From Mercenaria mercenaria (lineage: Eukaryota; Mollusca; Bivalvia; Venerida; Veneridae): a stretch of DNA of 64,000 nt. Below are positions 33,005-45,384 of the stretch, one piece after another. The notes under the pieces are model-generated. The model was not told the DNA's origin and did no database searches. It saw only the letters and a list, made by a program, of their open reading frames with translations. The position numbers were made by a program, and so were the translations under genes. Position 1 is the first letter of the stretch; each line of letters begins with the position of its first letter. The DNA is taken from assembly GCF_021730395.1 (NCBI RefSeq), contig NC_069367.1, positions 13,142,501 through 13,206,500 of the forward strand. Direction: 5' to 3'.

Positions 33005-36000
33005 GCCCAGTAAAAGGTAGTTCGACATACTTTGAATATGTACTAATGGCGCAGTAAATTACTACGAATATCTATCGGCTGCATGCCTTTACTTATTCTA
33101 ACATATTTTTACTTTACAGGGGGGTTGTAAACATAACTGTATATATCACCAAATCGCAGTATCATATTGATATGATCAGCTGAATCAAATCCTATATGTA
33201 TTTGGTTTCTAACTATCAAAGTGCTCGTGTCATGTTTGGAATGGATACTTTTCATACGTGTACTATCATAAATCACATTCTATCAGTACTGCACTATCAG
33301 CACTTTGATTTGAGACTCCGATTCCTCTATCTCCGAAATTGATAGCTTACTTTAAGAATACCTTTCTCCTCTTCAGCCGATCATAGATACATGGAACATT
33401 ATTCAGCGTCACCACATTTCTTTATCAACGGAAATCAAACGGAAGAGTTAATCCTGATAACATACGTGAAAAGATAGAGCTATTTCAAAAATAAATTTGT
33501 TTTGCATTTTCTGTGTAACTATAATCAACCTAATCTACAACAAAAAATATAGATTCATTTGATAACGCGATATATAGATCTCAGTTACATAGCGTTACAT
33601 TTCAGTTTCATGTATAAACAGTTTCACAAAATACAAATATCATCAAACGTTTTAATGTGCTATAACTATATAAAATGATTTTCTGTTTGGTCCACCAACT
33701 TATTCGTTAATTTCAGTTGTCCAGATGTTATCTATAAATCATTTGAAAGGTCTCCAAAGGCTGCAGAAGGGACTTTTAAAATTCTAGAAAGGTCCTTAAT
33801 AGTAAAACAAGTGACACACACAAAATATCTAATAATAACTCAAAGTTCAAGGCTTAACAACAGTTTAAGTCATGAAAAAGATATAAATAAGATAACCTGT
33901 TCATCATTTTTCTATGTATGAAACAAAAATGGTTCCGAACTGTTTAAGAACGTTTCTGATTTAATTTAAGATCTCGTTTTGTAATATTTGCGTTATAACT
34001 TTCATAACAGATTCCGTCCATTTTACCGTTAACTATTGCTGGCTTCCCAATGACGTTACGAATTGCATTGATATGAACAAATTTCTTGTACACATAGTTA
34101 CGTGTTAAGGAGGAGCGTTTCGACTTGACTTATACTGCACATCCATACAATTTATAGCGATCGATCTTTAAGGTAGACAGTCTGAAGCTAACTTTTCACT
34201 AAAAGCCGAAAGAAGCAAATTTACTTTTTTACAATTCCGCAAATATAGAACCTAGAGAACATACTCAATATATAAAATTCGCGAAATTTTGACCCCGCGA
34301 AAATACGTGTGTTTACAGTATTGTTACTCTGACGTCATTGGCTATTGTATTAAACACCAAATATAGCTGTCTTAGTAAAACTAAAACAACAATTGATATC
34401 CAATATTATTCTTTTAAATCTAACATGCTTTTCTGGAGGCCTTTCTGTGGGAAACAGATGGACTAGATTGACCAATTACACCTTGACAAATTGAGTGAAA
34501 CAGCAACATACACAAGTTCGACCTCAGATCATTATTACAACCAGACAAGCATGCATTTAGGAACGCTATTCTTTCATTACAAATTTAACATCAACTATTA
34601 AATTGCTCTTCCCTTTTTATAAAGCTTGCCCTTCTGGAAGGAAAAAGACGGGCTGGGTACACCCGCATGTGAGGCGTAACAGTAACAAATACATGGCCAG
34701 TCTTTGAATGAAATTGTCAAGAAAATACAAAAATAAAATATTAATGTTCCATATTGTTTTTATATCTGACCTCCCACTTAGAATTTGTTGTCTAGATGCT
34801 TGCAGCTTGTGGTACGGCATATGTTGAATGTTCTGTAAATTTTTGTCAAGGAACGCTTAAAAATAATTACTACCGTTGTAAAAGGTTTGTGCTAAAAATT
34901 ATAATTATAAAGATAAAGATAACATGTTAAGATTATTATGATACTGGTAGAATGTATTTCAAGTATTTTGAATACTCTCTTCGAATTCATGGCATTTTGA
35001 ATTTTAACTCTAAAATACCTGTTAAATTCAACCCTGAATATATAAATATTATTCGGCCTTTGAGTGAATGTACTTTTATTCTAATAATATCAATGATGCC
35101 AGAGAATCCAATACATGTGGCGTAAAAATTATTTGTATGGGACAATACTGACAAAAGCAGAAATTACATCTTGCTTTGCTGCAATTGCAAGCCACTATCG
35201 GACGTACTGACATAATAATTTTGATTTTGCATTCTTTCATGGCATTGCCTCTGAAAGATTTTTGGTTGCGGGTTTATCCCGCTACCAAAGTTAAAGTGTA
35301 TTTCTGACAATCATAGCATCTTTATTTTATTCCGAATCGCATCCAAAGGATGTTCATGTGCTACACAAAATAGTCCCATTCATGAACAGTGCGGATAAAT
35401 TATCAATGAACAAGCAGTTCTTAATCTCACACTGACCATTTAGATTATATAAGAACTATCAATGATAAGGTATTCCAGCCCATGGTTACATCACAAGCTA
35501 GATCAGGCAGAGTTCATCTTAGATATGAGGCACATAAAATTTGTATTTGCTTCTCATTCATGTATATTCATAGACTGGCATTTAAACAGAAAATAAATCT
35601 ACCAAAAAACCCGCAACCATCAGACATTTCAAGGCTTTGATTATATGGTCACATCGTTCCTTGAACATAAGTCTACATATTCATCTTGCTGCCGAACACT
35701 ATTGTATAGTTGTAAAATAACATCCGTCTGTGTTGTATATTTGCTGATGTTAGCCGCCAATAAACATAAAAACAACCATATCTTTTTCCTCAATACACTT
35801 GAAAAGGTCTGAACCTGACATACATCTTTAAGTGTATATATATATATATAGTGTGTGTGTGTGTGTGTGTATATATCGATTAAATGTTAAAATTTACTCA
35901 CTGGACTACTTCTAACTTCTTAACTCTCATTAGCCGCTCATATTGTTTTTCCAGGAACATTTTGTTGAGATACAAGACTACAAACACACAATTATATTTA

Positions 36001-36170
36001 AAACTTCACTGTGCTAATGCGAAAACAGTCAGTTATTAGTCCATTTTATGTGACTTGCCTTTCGTTCTAATATTGTCGGTAATAGATATATTAAAGCCAA
36101 GTAGTGGTATGTACATTTTTTTCACAAGAAAAAAATCATTCCGTATATATATTGCGTAGGAATACTTAAT
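33005..36170. other. Intergenic sequence 3' of the patched-domain gene
   Basis: No open frame with family resemblance. Contains a fragment with TTCGCGAAATTTTG/CGCGAAAATACG at 34,275-34,310, similar to that near 16.0 kb. The 3' untranslated region of the patched-domain gene presumably occupies the right end of this stretch. Confidence 0.4.
35836..35878 (+). repeat. (TA)n(GT)n(TA)n microsatellite
   Basis: An uninterrupted TATATATATATA run passes into GTGTGTGTGTGTGTGTGT and back to TATATA, close to the 3' end of the patched-domain gene. Confidence 0.9.
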
Positions 36171-36174
36171 TCAT

Positions 36175-39100
36175 TTATTTGATTTTATGCCATGAATATT
36201 CACCATCTGAACCAGAAATGTAGAGTTTATACACTGTGGCATACTTTTTAAAGTTAATCATATCATTATTAGCATTCACTGTTTCGTTTTCGAGTTTATC
36301 TTCCGGAATTGTTCCTTCATCCCCAGAATTAATTCTACCTGGTCCTATCCATGACAATATGACCGGAAGCAGCAGTAACGCATGCGCAATTCCGAAAAGC
36401 AAAACAAAAGACATTACAGCTGCAAATGTTCTAAAAATATATGATTTTGCCGCGACAAGAACTAATATACCAAGGAGAGATGAAACAGCGCCATGAAATA
36501 TCGGTGCCCCAGTTTTATCTATGGCCTGTTTGACCCTTATATCACGTGTAGCACCATTCGAAATCATGTAGCCATGGCATATGTGTGCGGTGAAATCAAC
36601 TGAGAAACCAATACTCATAATTATGTTAATCATCGTGATTGCACTCAAAGCGACATCTATATAATACATAAATCCAAACACACCAGTCATAATCATTGTA
36701 ACAACCACTGTGACAAAAATGATCATCACCGGATGTGGCATAAAGATACACGTGATTATAAACACAGACACTAAAGCTATGCCCACAGATTGAAGAGTTT
36801 GGCCTAATATACGAACGTATTGTTCATACACAACAAAAGACGGCGCAAAGGCAAAACAGCCAATTGTTGCAGCGCTCGCTAATTCTCGAGACTCTAGCAT
36901 CATTTTGCCTTCTTCTTGGCTATCTTCTAAATCAACCGTCAGAACATATACTCGTGAAGATGTAATATGATTATTTATAGAATCAATTTTAACGTCGTTT
37001 ACAAATATGGAATATCGCGGGTCACTTAGAAATTTTTGGAGACCAAAAATGAATTCTGACTCTGATGAGCCATTGATGTATTCGGAATTCATGTACGTCT
37101 TTAACCAATTTACTTCAAAATCATCGTCGAAGTAGTTATTTGACTGAACACTTGAGATCAGTTCATCTATCATTGATTGTGTTTCCGGTTTAGAATACGT
37201 GCGCGTGCTCGGGATGACAAAAGTCACGGCGTCATTTCGCTTGAAGTAGTTTTGCTCCCATTCGGAATACTTGAAAAAATACGAATCATCGCTCACTAAC
37301 TGGGTGAACAGTAAGCCCTGTTTCAGATTAACACATCCGTAAATCGCAGCTGCTAAATATCCGAGAAACAGAATGATTATCATAATTTTGAAAGGAAGCT
37401 TCAAAACAATCTTTGGAATTAACCAACGTGGAAGTTTGTCCACAAAACTCTCGGCCTCTTCTCTGTTTCTGGGTGGGCGGCCTCCGCAACACAAAATGTA
37501 TTTTTTTGATTTGTTTTCAATTTTTAAGACCTCTTTTGTTTGAATGCGTCTGCAGGTCATGTAGTGACGGTTGTCCCTAACACGGCGTTCGTTTATAGCA
37601 ATGCATGCGGCGAATAAAGTTACGTTGTTGATGTAGCAGAAAACGACGGCAACGCCTGTGAAATATTAAATCTAGAGTTAACATCAAAACACTAACGAAA
37701 GTTTGGCACGAAACGGATCAGTAAAAAAATTATTTGATAACAAGTATTGCACAATGTTATGAATTATACTAATTGTCATTTGATGTGAACTGAGCCAACG
37801 GACCTTTGACTGCCGAAAGCACTTGATGCTAGGAAATTGTGTGAAAATACGATAAAGAATATTTTTCAAGACTTTTGTTTCAATTCCTTTCAATTTTTTG
37901 TCAGATGTAGCCAAAATGCGGCTGATAGATGTTATATGAATTCATTTATTTGTGCATTGTTCATGTCAATAAGCAACAGTCATGCTAAAATTAGTTACTG
38001 ACTAGTACCTGTATAAATACAGAAATTTCTGACGGCGATGAAGCTTGATCCCGAACCGACCATAAAAGCAATGAAGTCTGTAACGGAAGTTATTGTTATC
38101 CCTACACCGGAAATACGTAATGTTTCCGCAATCTTGTCTTCCACCGACTGTTTTGTCTGTGCTTCTGATAAACCGGACAGCAGTATGAACATGTCGTCAA
38201 TACCAATACCTAAAACATAGCTGTCATATGAAATAGTTTTTTTTCCTTTTTACCACCGCGTTCAATCGTTACTTTGAGAAACCGGATAAGTAGCGTATGA
38301 ATTCGTAACAAATTGAGCGGTTTTGGTGATTTTGGGTAGGAAAGCCTTTTTGTGGTATTTCAAAATTATTGCCAAAGACGGCATATAGCACAAGATGTGA
38401 TCAATACATTGTAGAATACTCGTTTCTATTTGTTTTCCAGTAAATCTAAGCTCTTATGGTAAGTATTTCAGAATATCATGCGAACATAGCAGGTTAACAA
38501 TTCCGTGTGTCAGAAAAAACATTATTTCCAGTACGTAATCTACAAAACATACAATATTACCAATGCCATGATATCACGGATACATTCATGTAACATGTTT
38601 GTGCTACAAATGATGAATTAATGTTCTTGGAAGACTGATATAAGGCAATTCATAACCAAACGATCGTAAGCAGAGCATGTTCAGCGCTGCAAAATACAAC
38701 GAATTCTCGGTTCATTGTCACAACGTTCAAGGGAATACTTATCAATTATCATCGAAACAGCGATAACTTGTCCAATAACGTCCTAGTCAAACGAAAGTAT
38801 TGTTTTTATATTTAACATTCAGAATGGATACTTCTTCTGAGGACCTTGTTATACTATCGTTAAGGCAGGAATTCGGTCGCACTCACGTCAGAATGTTTAG
38901 ACATAAAAAAGGTCTTGCATGTACTGAATCTTATTTTCTACATTTTCTATATTAAGTATAAGAAATGCCAACAGTTTGTTTGCCCCATTTCAGATTATAA
39001 CTGCAAACAATTAAAACTGGCATAAAATGTCGAGAAAGGTAAGGGTCATGTATTTTCGAGAGAGTTTTTCTGAGATAAGAAGTAAAATGCTGTGACTTGG

Positions 39101-42100
39101 AACAACCTTTCAGACTAAAATGGAGTTCTGATGCGTTTCTACCAAAATGTCAAAAAAAAACCGCAATGAAATTTAAAAACGCATGCATACCTCTAAAGAT
39201 TTCTTAAGTAAGAACTGGTCCGCCATTATGTGTCTTGTAATACTCAGAGGGTAAAATCTCTCTGACGGTTTTAAATGTTTTAGACTGGTGTGTAAATGCT
39301 CCTTTTTCAGACTGAAAGTAGATAAATCTGAACTGTTTTGATAATTAAGTGAATACATATATGTCTCCTGGCATTTTGCAGTCGCATGCGTTTCCGATCA
39401 GTTCGGTCATGAATCACTTTATATCGGTCTTCCGACAAATTCAATTCATCATTTATGTCACAAATGTATTTGTGGTACCATGGAAGTGGTAATATAGCAG
39501 TTTTGCCAGTTTCTTGAACGTACTGGAAATAATATTTATTTTCTGCATTGTTTACCTGTTATATTCGCATGATTTTTTAAAGTAATTGACAAAAGAGCTT
39601 ATATTTATTGAAAAACGAAGAGTCACCGTAAGACACAGAGTATTCCATAATGTTCGGAGCACATCTTTCGCTATATGCCTTCCTTGATGGTCATTTCTTA
39701 ATAACAGAAAAATCAACCGTTCGATCCGGTTTCCCAAAGTAACGATTGTACGTGGTGTTTACGCTGTAGATGAGATTGATGTGGATGGTAACCTTAGATT
39801 TCATTTTTTGAACTAGTGTTGATAATTCTTATCCTTAAATACGAGTATTATTCTTACATTTATGCTAAAATTGTGTTATAAGAAAAAGTTACAATGTCTT
39901 TGTTTGCTTTTTGTCGCTTGGGTTTAAGCGACACTGATACAGTGGGCGAATTCCCAGTTTTCATGGTGGAAAAAGACCTACGAGCTTTTTTTCTGACACC
40001 CGGGTAGAACCGTCGACCATCGAATATTAGCTGAGTAGCTAAATTCGTCATCTGTCTAGTCTAGTCTTTTCTGAACGAAAAGTCTCATGAAAATGCACCG
40101 GTAAAAGTCGAAAGGGCAATTGATTAAACTTACAAAGATTTTCTTAAGTTTTAGATAATGTGATAATATAGAAGCCTTTTCACTGTCTGTCGGCGGTCCT
40201 TCCACATTAGTGTGCAAATAGAAGTGAAAAAATAGACATACCAATTATGAGGAAAGGTACGATGCCAACTATACTGACGAAATCGACACCACAAGTAGCG
40301 CAGATACCAAAACTAGACACGATTGCGAGCCCTGCTGCCAAAATCCCACCGAAACCTAGCCACATGCGTTGTCCAACTTGGTCCGTTATTCTATACGGTA
40401 TAGAGGGTATATCTTCATAAATGCGTTAAATTGACATGCATTTCATTTAACTGCTACAGTGTAGCAGTATGTAGAAAAATAAATCTAAATTTTTCAGATG
40501 CTGCTTATATGCTTTCAGACGATAGGATTTTATCAGAATTTTACAGAGCCAAGAGCACGTTGGTATAATGTCCGATATGTTAAACAAACAGCTGCAATAA
40601 TGAAGTTTTGTTTCGAAGAGCTTACTTGCAATCACCTTTATCTCCGAAACGAAGCTGACTTAAATTAGAGCCAACATTCATTTTAATATCATATGGATAG
40701 GGTGATGTGTAAAGTAATATTGCTAATTTTGGTTCCACGTTTGTGATTTTCCATAATACCTTGAAGATAATGTGGCGACACAAGCGTATGTTATCATCAT
40801 GGCGATTGTGGCGGCGAACAGTGCTATATCTCCTGACACATTCTCGTCGAGTTCCTCGTTCAGGGAATTATGATGACGATACGCGAACTCAAACTTGTCA
40901 CTGCCCGTGTATGACTGCAGACGTATTAGAAATTCTGCTACCTACAAATGATAATTTAAGTAAAGATAAACGAAGTTATAATGGATCTTGTATTTTTTAT
41001 TAATGTTTTGCAATAAGCACGTAATGAGAGGAAATTGAAATCCCGACAACTACACATGCACATAAAAGCGTATAACACGAAACATATAACAACGAATTTA
41101 AAGGAAAGTGTTAAATTTCTTTGGTCATTTATGTCCAGTTTATGGCAATTTTTCATACGCTTTATCAATAAACACCAAAATATCGATAGACTGCTTGCTT
41201 TGTTGCCCCGTCTTGTAAGAACTAGATCTCACATTGAAAGTGGAAGAAGATCATACCCATTTTTCGGCCATGACCTTGTATTTATCCTCGTCCGTCCGTA
41301 TGTTGAAGCCAAGGCGAAGAAATTCCATACTTGTCAAATATTTCCCGGTACTGTCAAGTGTCACCTTTCCTACATATCATAATACAATTAAGAAATTAAT
41401 CAAACATATATAAAATTTTCTTTTGGTGCCAGTAATATAGATAAAACATGTTTGTTTTTGTCAACTTTAGTTTTTTAGTATTACATGTACTTTATTATGA
41501 GCTTAAAACTCATTAAGTATTGAAGACATCTAAGAGCCAATGGTTTTGGCTGCAAAGGTCTGCAAATGTCTTTGAGGATCTGGCGACAGCTTACATTCTA
41601 CAACAAAATTTCTTTACCGATTTCTCCTTCAGTCTTGATTTTAAGGGTAGGTATATTTTTGAATTACAATTATCTCCCTTTATCTATTTAGTTAGGTTTT
41701 CCCGTTCAAAGTGGTTTTGGTATTTGAAGATGACCCTTGGTACATGTATTGTGCTTTTGATTTTAAAATTTTAAAATAATTTGCTTAAGAATGGGATAAC
41801 AATACAGGTTTATTGGTTTCACCCATTATAGCAGTGTACTTTCATGATGCATTATTAACTCACAATTAGATACCAGCATTAAAACAGTAGAATTCAGTGA
41901 AAAGTGTCTCGTTACTAACACAAGGGACTATGGAATAACCTTACTAACCCTTTCATTTAACTTCCTAGTAACACATGAACCTATTCCTAGTAACACATGG
42001 GACCAAGAAGTCAAAACCAAAACAAGCAACATAATGGACCTGACTAGTAACAACTGACAATAAGTAAAGATTAAAAGCGAATATTTTGTGAATGTACAAA

Positions 42101-43824
42101 TGGCACTGGATACAGCTGTTCCAAGTTTTCATAATGCGTTGTATACATGATACTAGCCTACAACTGAAGAATAATCTTGACCGCCAGCTGACGAAGAGAC
42201 AAACACAGGATAAGTGACATTGTTATTGTCTATCGCTTTGAAAAATTCTTCATCCCAGAAAATGTTCCCCTCCACAGCACAGCGGGAATGAGATCTAGCA
42301 CATACGTCAGAAAACTGAAGTATAAAATACATACATGGTTTGAACAAGAACGGACGAAGTGGTCCAATGTTACCCTATCTACCTACGAAATTAGGGGTCT
42401 TTAGTTCTAGACCCCGCTCCTCTAACTGAAATTACTAAAATTTTGAGTTGCATGCATGGGTGCTTTACACCAGGCAAGTTTAAGAACCAGTGAAACTGGA
42501 GCGTCGACTGTATCTTGCACAATCCTCCCACTAAAATATTGCAAACAGTCTTCTTGAGTTGTCGTTCATTTGGGCTACCGATGGAGACTATGAATATGCC
42601 TACAAACACACATGAGTTTAAACAGTCTTCTTGATGAGCTTGCAGATAAACGGATCTAAATTACAAAAAAATGATATCTCGCCGTTTCAGTTCAGGACAA
42701 TTCGGCGTAAAAACCGCCTTAGAACAACAAACTGATCTGCAGCGAAACATTACCTAGACTTTACGTAGATGCTTACGGGTCTGACCTGAGATTATATAGC
42801 AACTTTGGAAGATCGTCATAGGAACTGCCGCTCCGTATGACATCGAATCAATCACACCAACATCACCTTTATTGTCGATCCATTGTCGTTCTTGGTTTCG
42901 ATGTTTTGAATGAAGTTCGACATCGTTTTAATTTCTTCTAACACTGTCTTGTCGAGAAGATTTCCTGATGTAGCTCTAACAATGACCCTTGCATATAGAC
43001 CGTCCACAATTGACACTGTAAGTGGGTTGAAATTAGAGCCGCTAAGATCAGAAAAAATGTCATCTACCCGTGCGAGATCATCCCGTGACTCTGTTCCTGT
43101 GAATGATATAAAAATTACTAACATTTATCATCAAACATTGATCGAAGTGCTTGTTAGTAGTATGTGTTATGTTATAGGCGTAGGAGCATGAGAGGAGGGG
43201 CAGGGTGAGATGGCGCCCCCGACCCCAGTTTTGAGAGGAGGTGGGTAGCATATGGTCTGCCTCATCCCCAAATGTTGACCCAAAGAATTAATTTTTTACA
43301 GCAATCTTGTTGCTAACAGTAGATAAAGGATAAAGGCCAGCTTTTGGAGAGCAATTAGATGTACTGATACGGATGTGATGTCTACTGTCACTATGGGGAA
43401 ATAATTATTTCTGGTTGTCCCAAAATCTGGTAGGTTAAGCTGATTGCCCCACTCCCTCCCGCACGCCCCTCCCACCACAATAGCATAAGAGACAATGAAA
43501 TGTATCATGAATACTTGGAAAAGGCGAGAAATATAAGTAATATTTCTGCAATATTACGAACCAATTTAATAAGTTTAACAAACATTATAATTCTGATTTC
43601 TGTGTAAAAAGCTCATGAAGCGAGTACTCTTACCAAAAGGAAGATATACGTTTCCGATTTCAATATCACTCTGGAGCTTTATCATTCCTATTCCAAGCGC
43701 TCCGTTCACAATGACTGTTGCCATTATAATTTTCCAAGCATGGTGGGAAACAAAACGTCCATATCTTGCAAATCCCGCTCCAATCTTACTTTCCACAAAT
43801 TCGTAGCATGTATTTAAGTTCTTC
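36175..43824 (-). CDS. Patched-domain (PTCHD3-like) membrane protein, 5' end missing
   Basis: Role (family knowledge): RND-type permease of the patched/dispatched/NPC1 superfamily, moving sterols or lipids in membranes. Eight exons join in phase: 43,824-43,634; 43,096-42,867; 42,314-42,158; 41,369-41,257; 40,941-40,760; 40,390-40,242; 38,209-38,009; 37,655-36,175 (TAA), giving 900 codons. Seen: TM1 WKIIMATVIVNGALGIGM; a Cys-bearing extracellular loop; a sterol-sensing domain at about residues 265-425 with the GIGIDDMF motif in TM4; TM7 near 495-514; and a second five-helix bundle with GFSVDFTAH near 758. The length matches PTCHD3-like proteins (about 750-950). The first listed exon begins mid-codon after TATTTTCAG, so a short start exon lies upstream and was not found. 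The intron after 42,158 appears to use a GC donor. AATAAA overlaps the stop codon; the true poly(A) site is probably further on. Confidence 0.9.
37684..37914 (-). pseudogene. Possible transposase fragment in the last intron of the patched-domain gene
   Basis: A 76-codon open stretch with QSKVRWLSSHQMTISIIHNI, which recalls the 'VRWLS' region of hAT-like/ZNF862-type domesticated transposases. Only this short block is suggestive. It lies wholly within the intron between exons 38,009 and 37,655 on the same strand. Weak call; chance resemblance is quite possible. Confidence 0.2.
38210..40241. other. Large intron of the patched-domain gene
   Basis: About 2.0 kb bounded by a donor at 40,241 (TTG|GTATGTC) and an acceptor at 38,210 (CTATGTTTTAG). 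No embedded gene is seen; several 60-odd-codon open frames have no features. Confidence 0.6.
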
Positions 43825-43829
43825 CTGAA

Positions 43830-44735
43830 AATATAAAGAGTAAAAAATAATTAAAAAGGAATGTCCCTGATTTCCGGCCCCTTCCAACGAGTGGGTAGGC
43901 GTGCTTGACATTTTTAAAAGTCGATAGTTTTCACCCATATTTCAGTTTGTCCCGAGAGGCTTCATTTGCATTTAAAAATCAAAAGTGATTTACTTTATTT
44001 ATTATTCTGGGATATCATTGCACATCGTCAACAAAATTATAAAGTGAGGAATTTGTACTTGCTTGGTATGTTTTTGGATATTTCTACAATAAAACAGATA
44101 CATTTTATATAGCACACATCTGAAATTGTCACATATTATTGCGGTATTAACATGCATCTTGGAATTTGAGATATTGTTTTGTTCTTGTGCAATAGGACTT
44201 TGAAATAATTGTTACTGGCAATAATACCATTCAGACCTAAATCCATTTTGGAAATAACAGATAATTTACAAGCAATTGCTCCTTATTTTTCCAGTAGTGG
44301 GAGGGGATGGAGGTTGACAGATCTTGTCTTACTTGAAATAGTGTTTCGATTTCATCACCTAAAGTAAATACTGTCTCAATAAGTGTTAAAACAATGAAGT
44401 TCTAGATAATAAACTTTTCTTATTAAAGAATACATGGTGCAAGAAACCCTTTTCCCTAGTATGCCATTTCGGCAAACAAATGTGAATCGTGAGAGATATA
44501 CACGTCCACTTAATAAATTGATTATTTATTCTTTGAAGACGACATATTAAAAGGTAAATAAAATATTTGTTCACTACATATCGAAAGGTAATACATGTGT
44601 AATATTTGTTTCTTTCAGGTATTTTGCTTGACTTTGAGTTTAATTTCTTTACTTCGGTCAATATAAAATATCATCGAGAAAACCCGGAATTAAAAGGTAC
44701 ATTTTATGTTTTTTTCTTCGTAACTGCCGAAAATG
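43830..44735. other. Upstream of the recognised patched-domain exons, start exon not found
   Basis: The initiator exon should lie here or further right and would need to end two bases into a codon before a GT donor. Its likely shortness makes it impossible to choose by eye. No other feature is seen. Confidence 0.4.
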
Positions 44736-44739
44736 ATAT

Positions 44740-45380
44740 CTTAACAAGGAATGTTAAGGAATTCATCTCATGAACCGCTTGATGGAACTACATCAAACTT
44801 TGTCTGTAGCATAATTATAAGGTCCTCTCCAAGTTCTGTTCAAATGGAGCCATTCAGTCCCTTCAAGCTAAAATTTGAGATACCTTTCATTAATCTTGGG
44901 ACATAGCGTCATTCTAAGGCCCTCTCCCGATACTGAGGCGCCTGCCACGGATGCTTAAATTAGGAATCCCTTTACACGACTTCTTCTCATGAACGGCTTC
45001 ACGGATCTTCATCAAATTTAGTCTATAGCATAATTTTAAGGTCCTTTTAAGGTACTGGCCCCTTTAATGGGCTGCTAGAGCTAGAAAAAAACTTTACACA
45101 ACATTCTTCTCATGAACCGCTTGATGGATCTTCATCAAACTTGGTTTGTAGCATGTGTAAATTCCTCTCCAAAGTTTGTTTAAAGGGTGCGATTGGCCCC
45201 TACTGCTATCAGGTCCTCTCTAGTTGCCCTTTTACGGGCTGTGAGAGCAAAAAAGAAATACAGTTTTTCTCATGAACTGCTCGATGTATCTTCATCAATC
45301 TTGGTCTGTAGCATTGTTGAAAGATCCTATCTCAAATATTTTCAAATGGTGACACTTGATCCCTTTTAGGGACTATTAGT
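44740..45380 (+). repeat. Tandem-cored repeat, four diverged units
   Basis: TCTCATGAACCGCTTGATGG-like text followed by 'atcttcatcaaacttggtctgtagcat' recurs near 44,766, 44,986, 45,108 and 45,268 at irregular spacings (218, 122 and 160 bp). Between the units is a repeated 'ggtcctctc...cccctttaatggg' part. Its termini were not located. An old array with internal deletions. Confidence 0.6.
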
Positions 45381-45384
45381 TTAT

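Noticed and set aside
36236-36496. 86-codon + strand open frame
   Set aside because: Antisense shadow of the last exon of the patched-domain gene.
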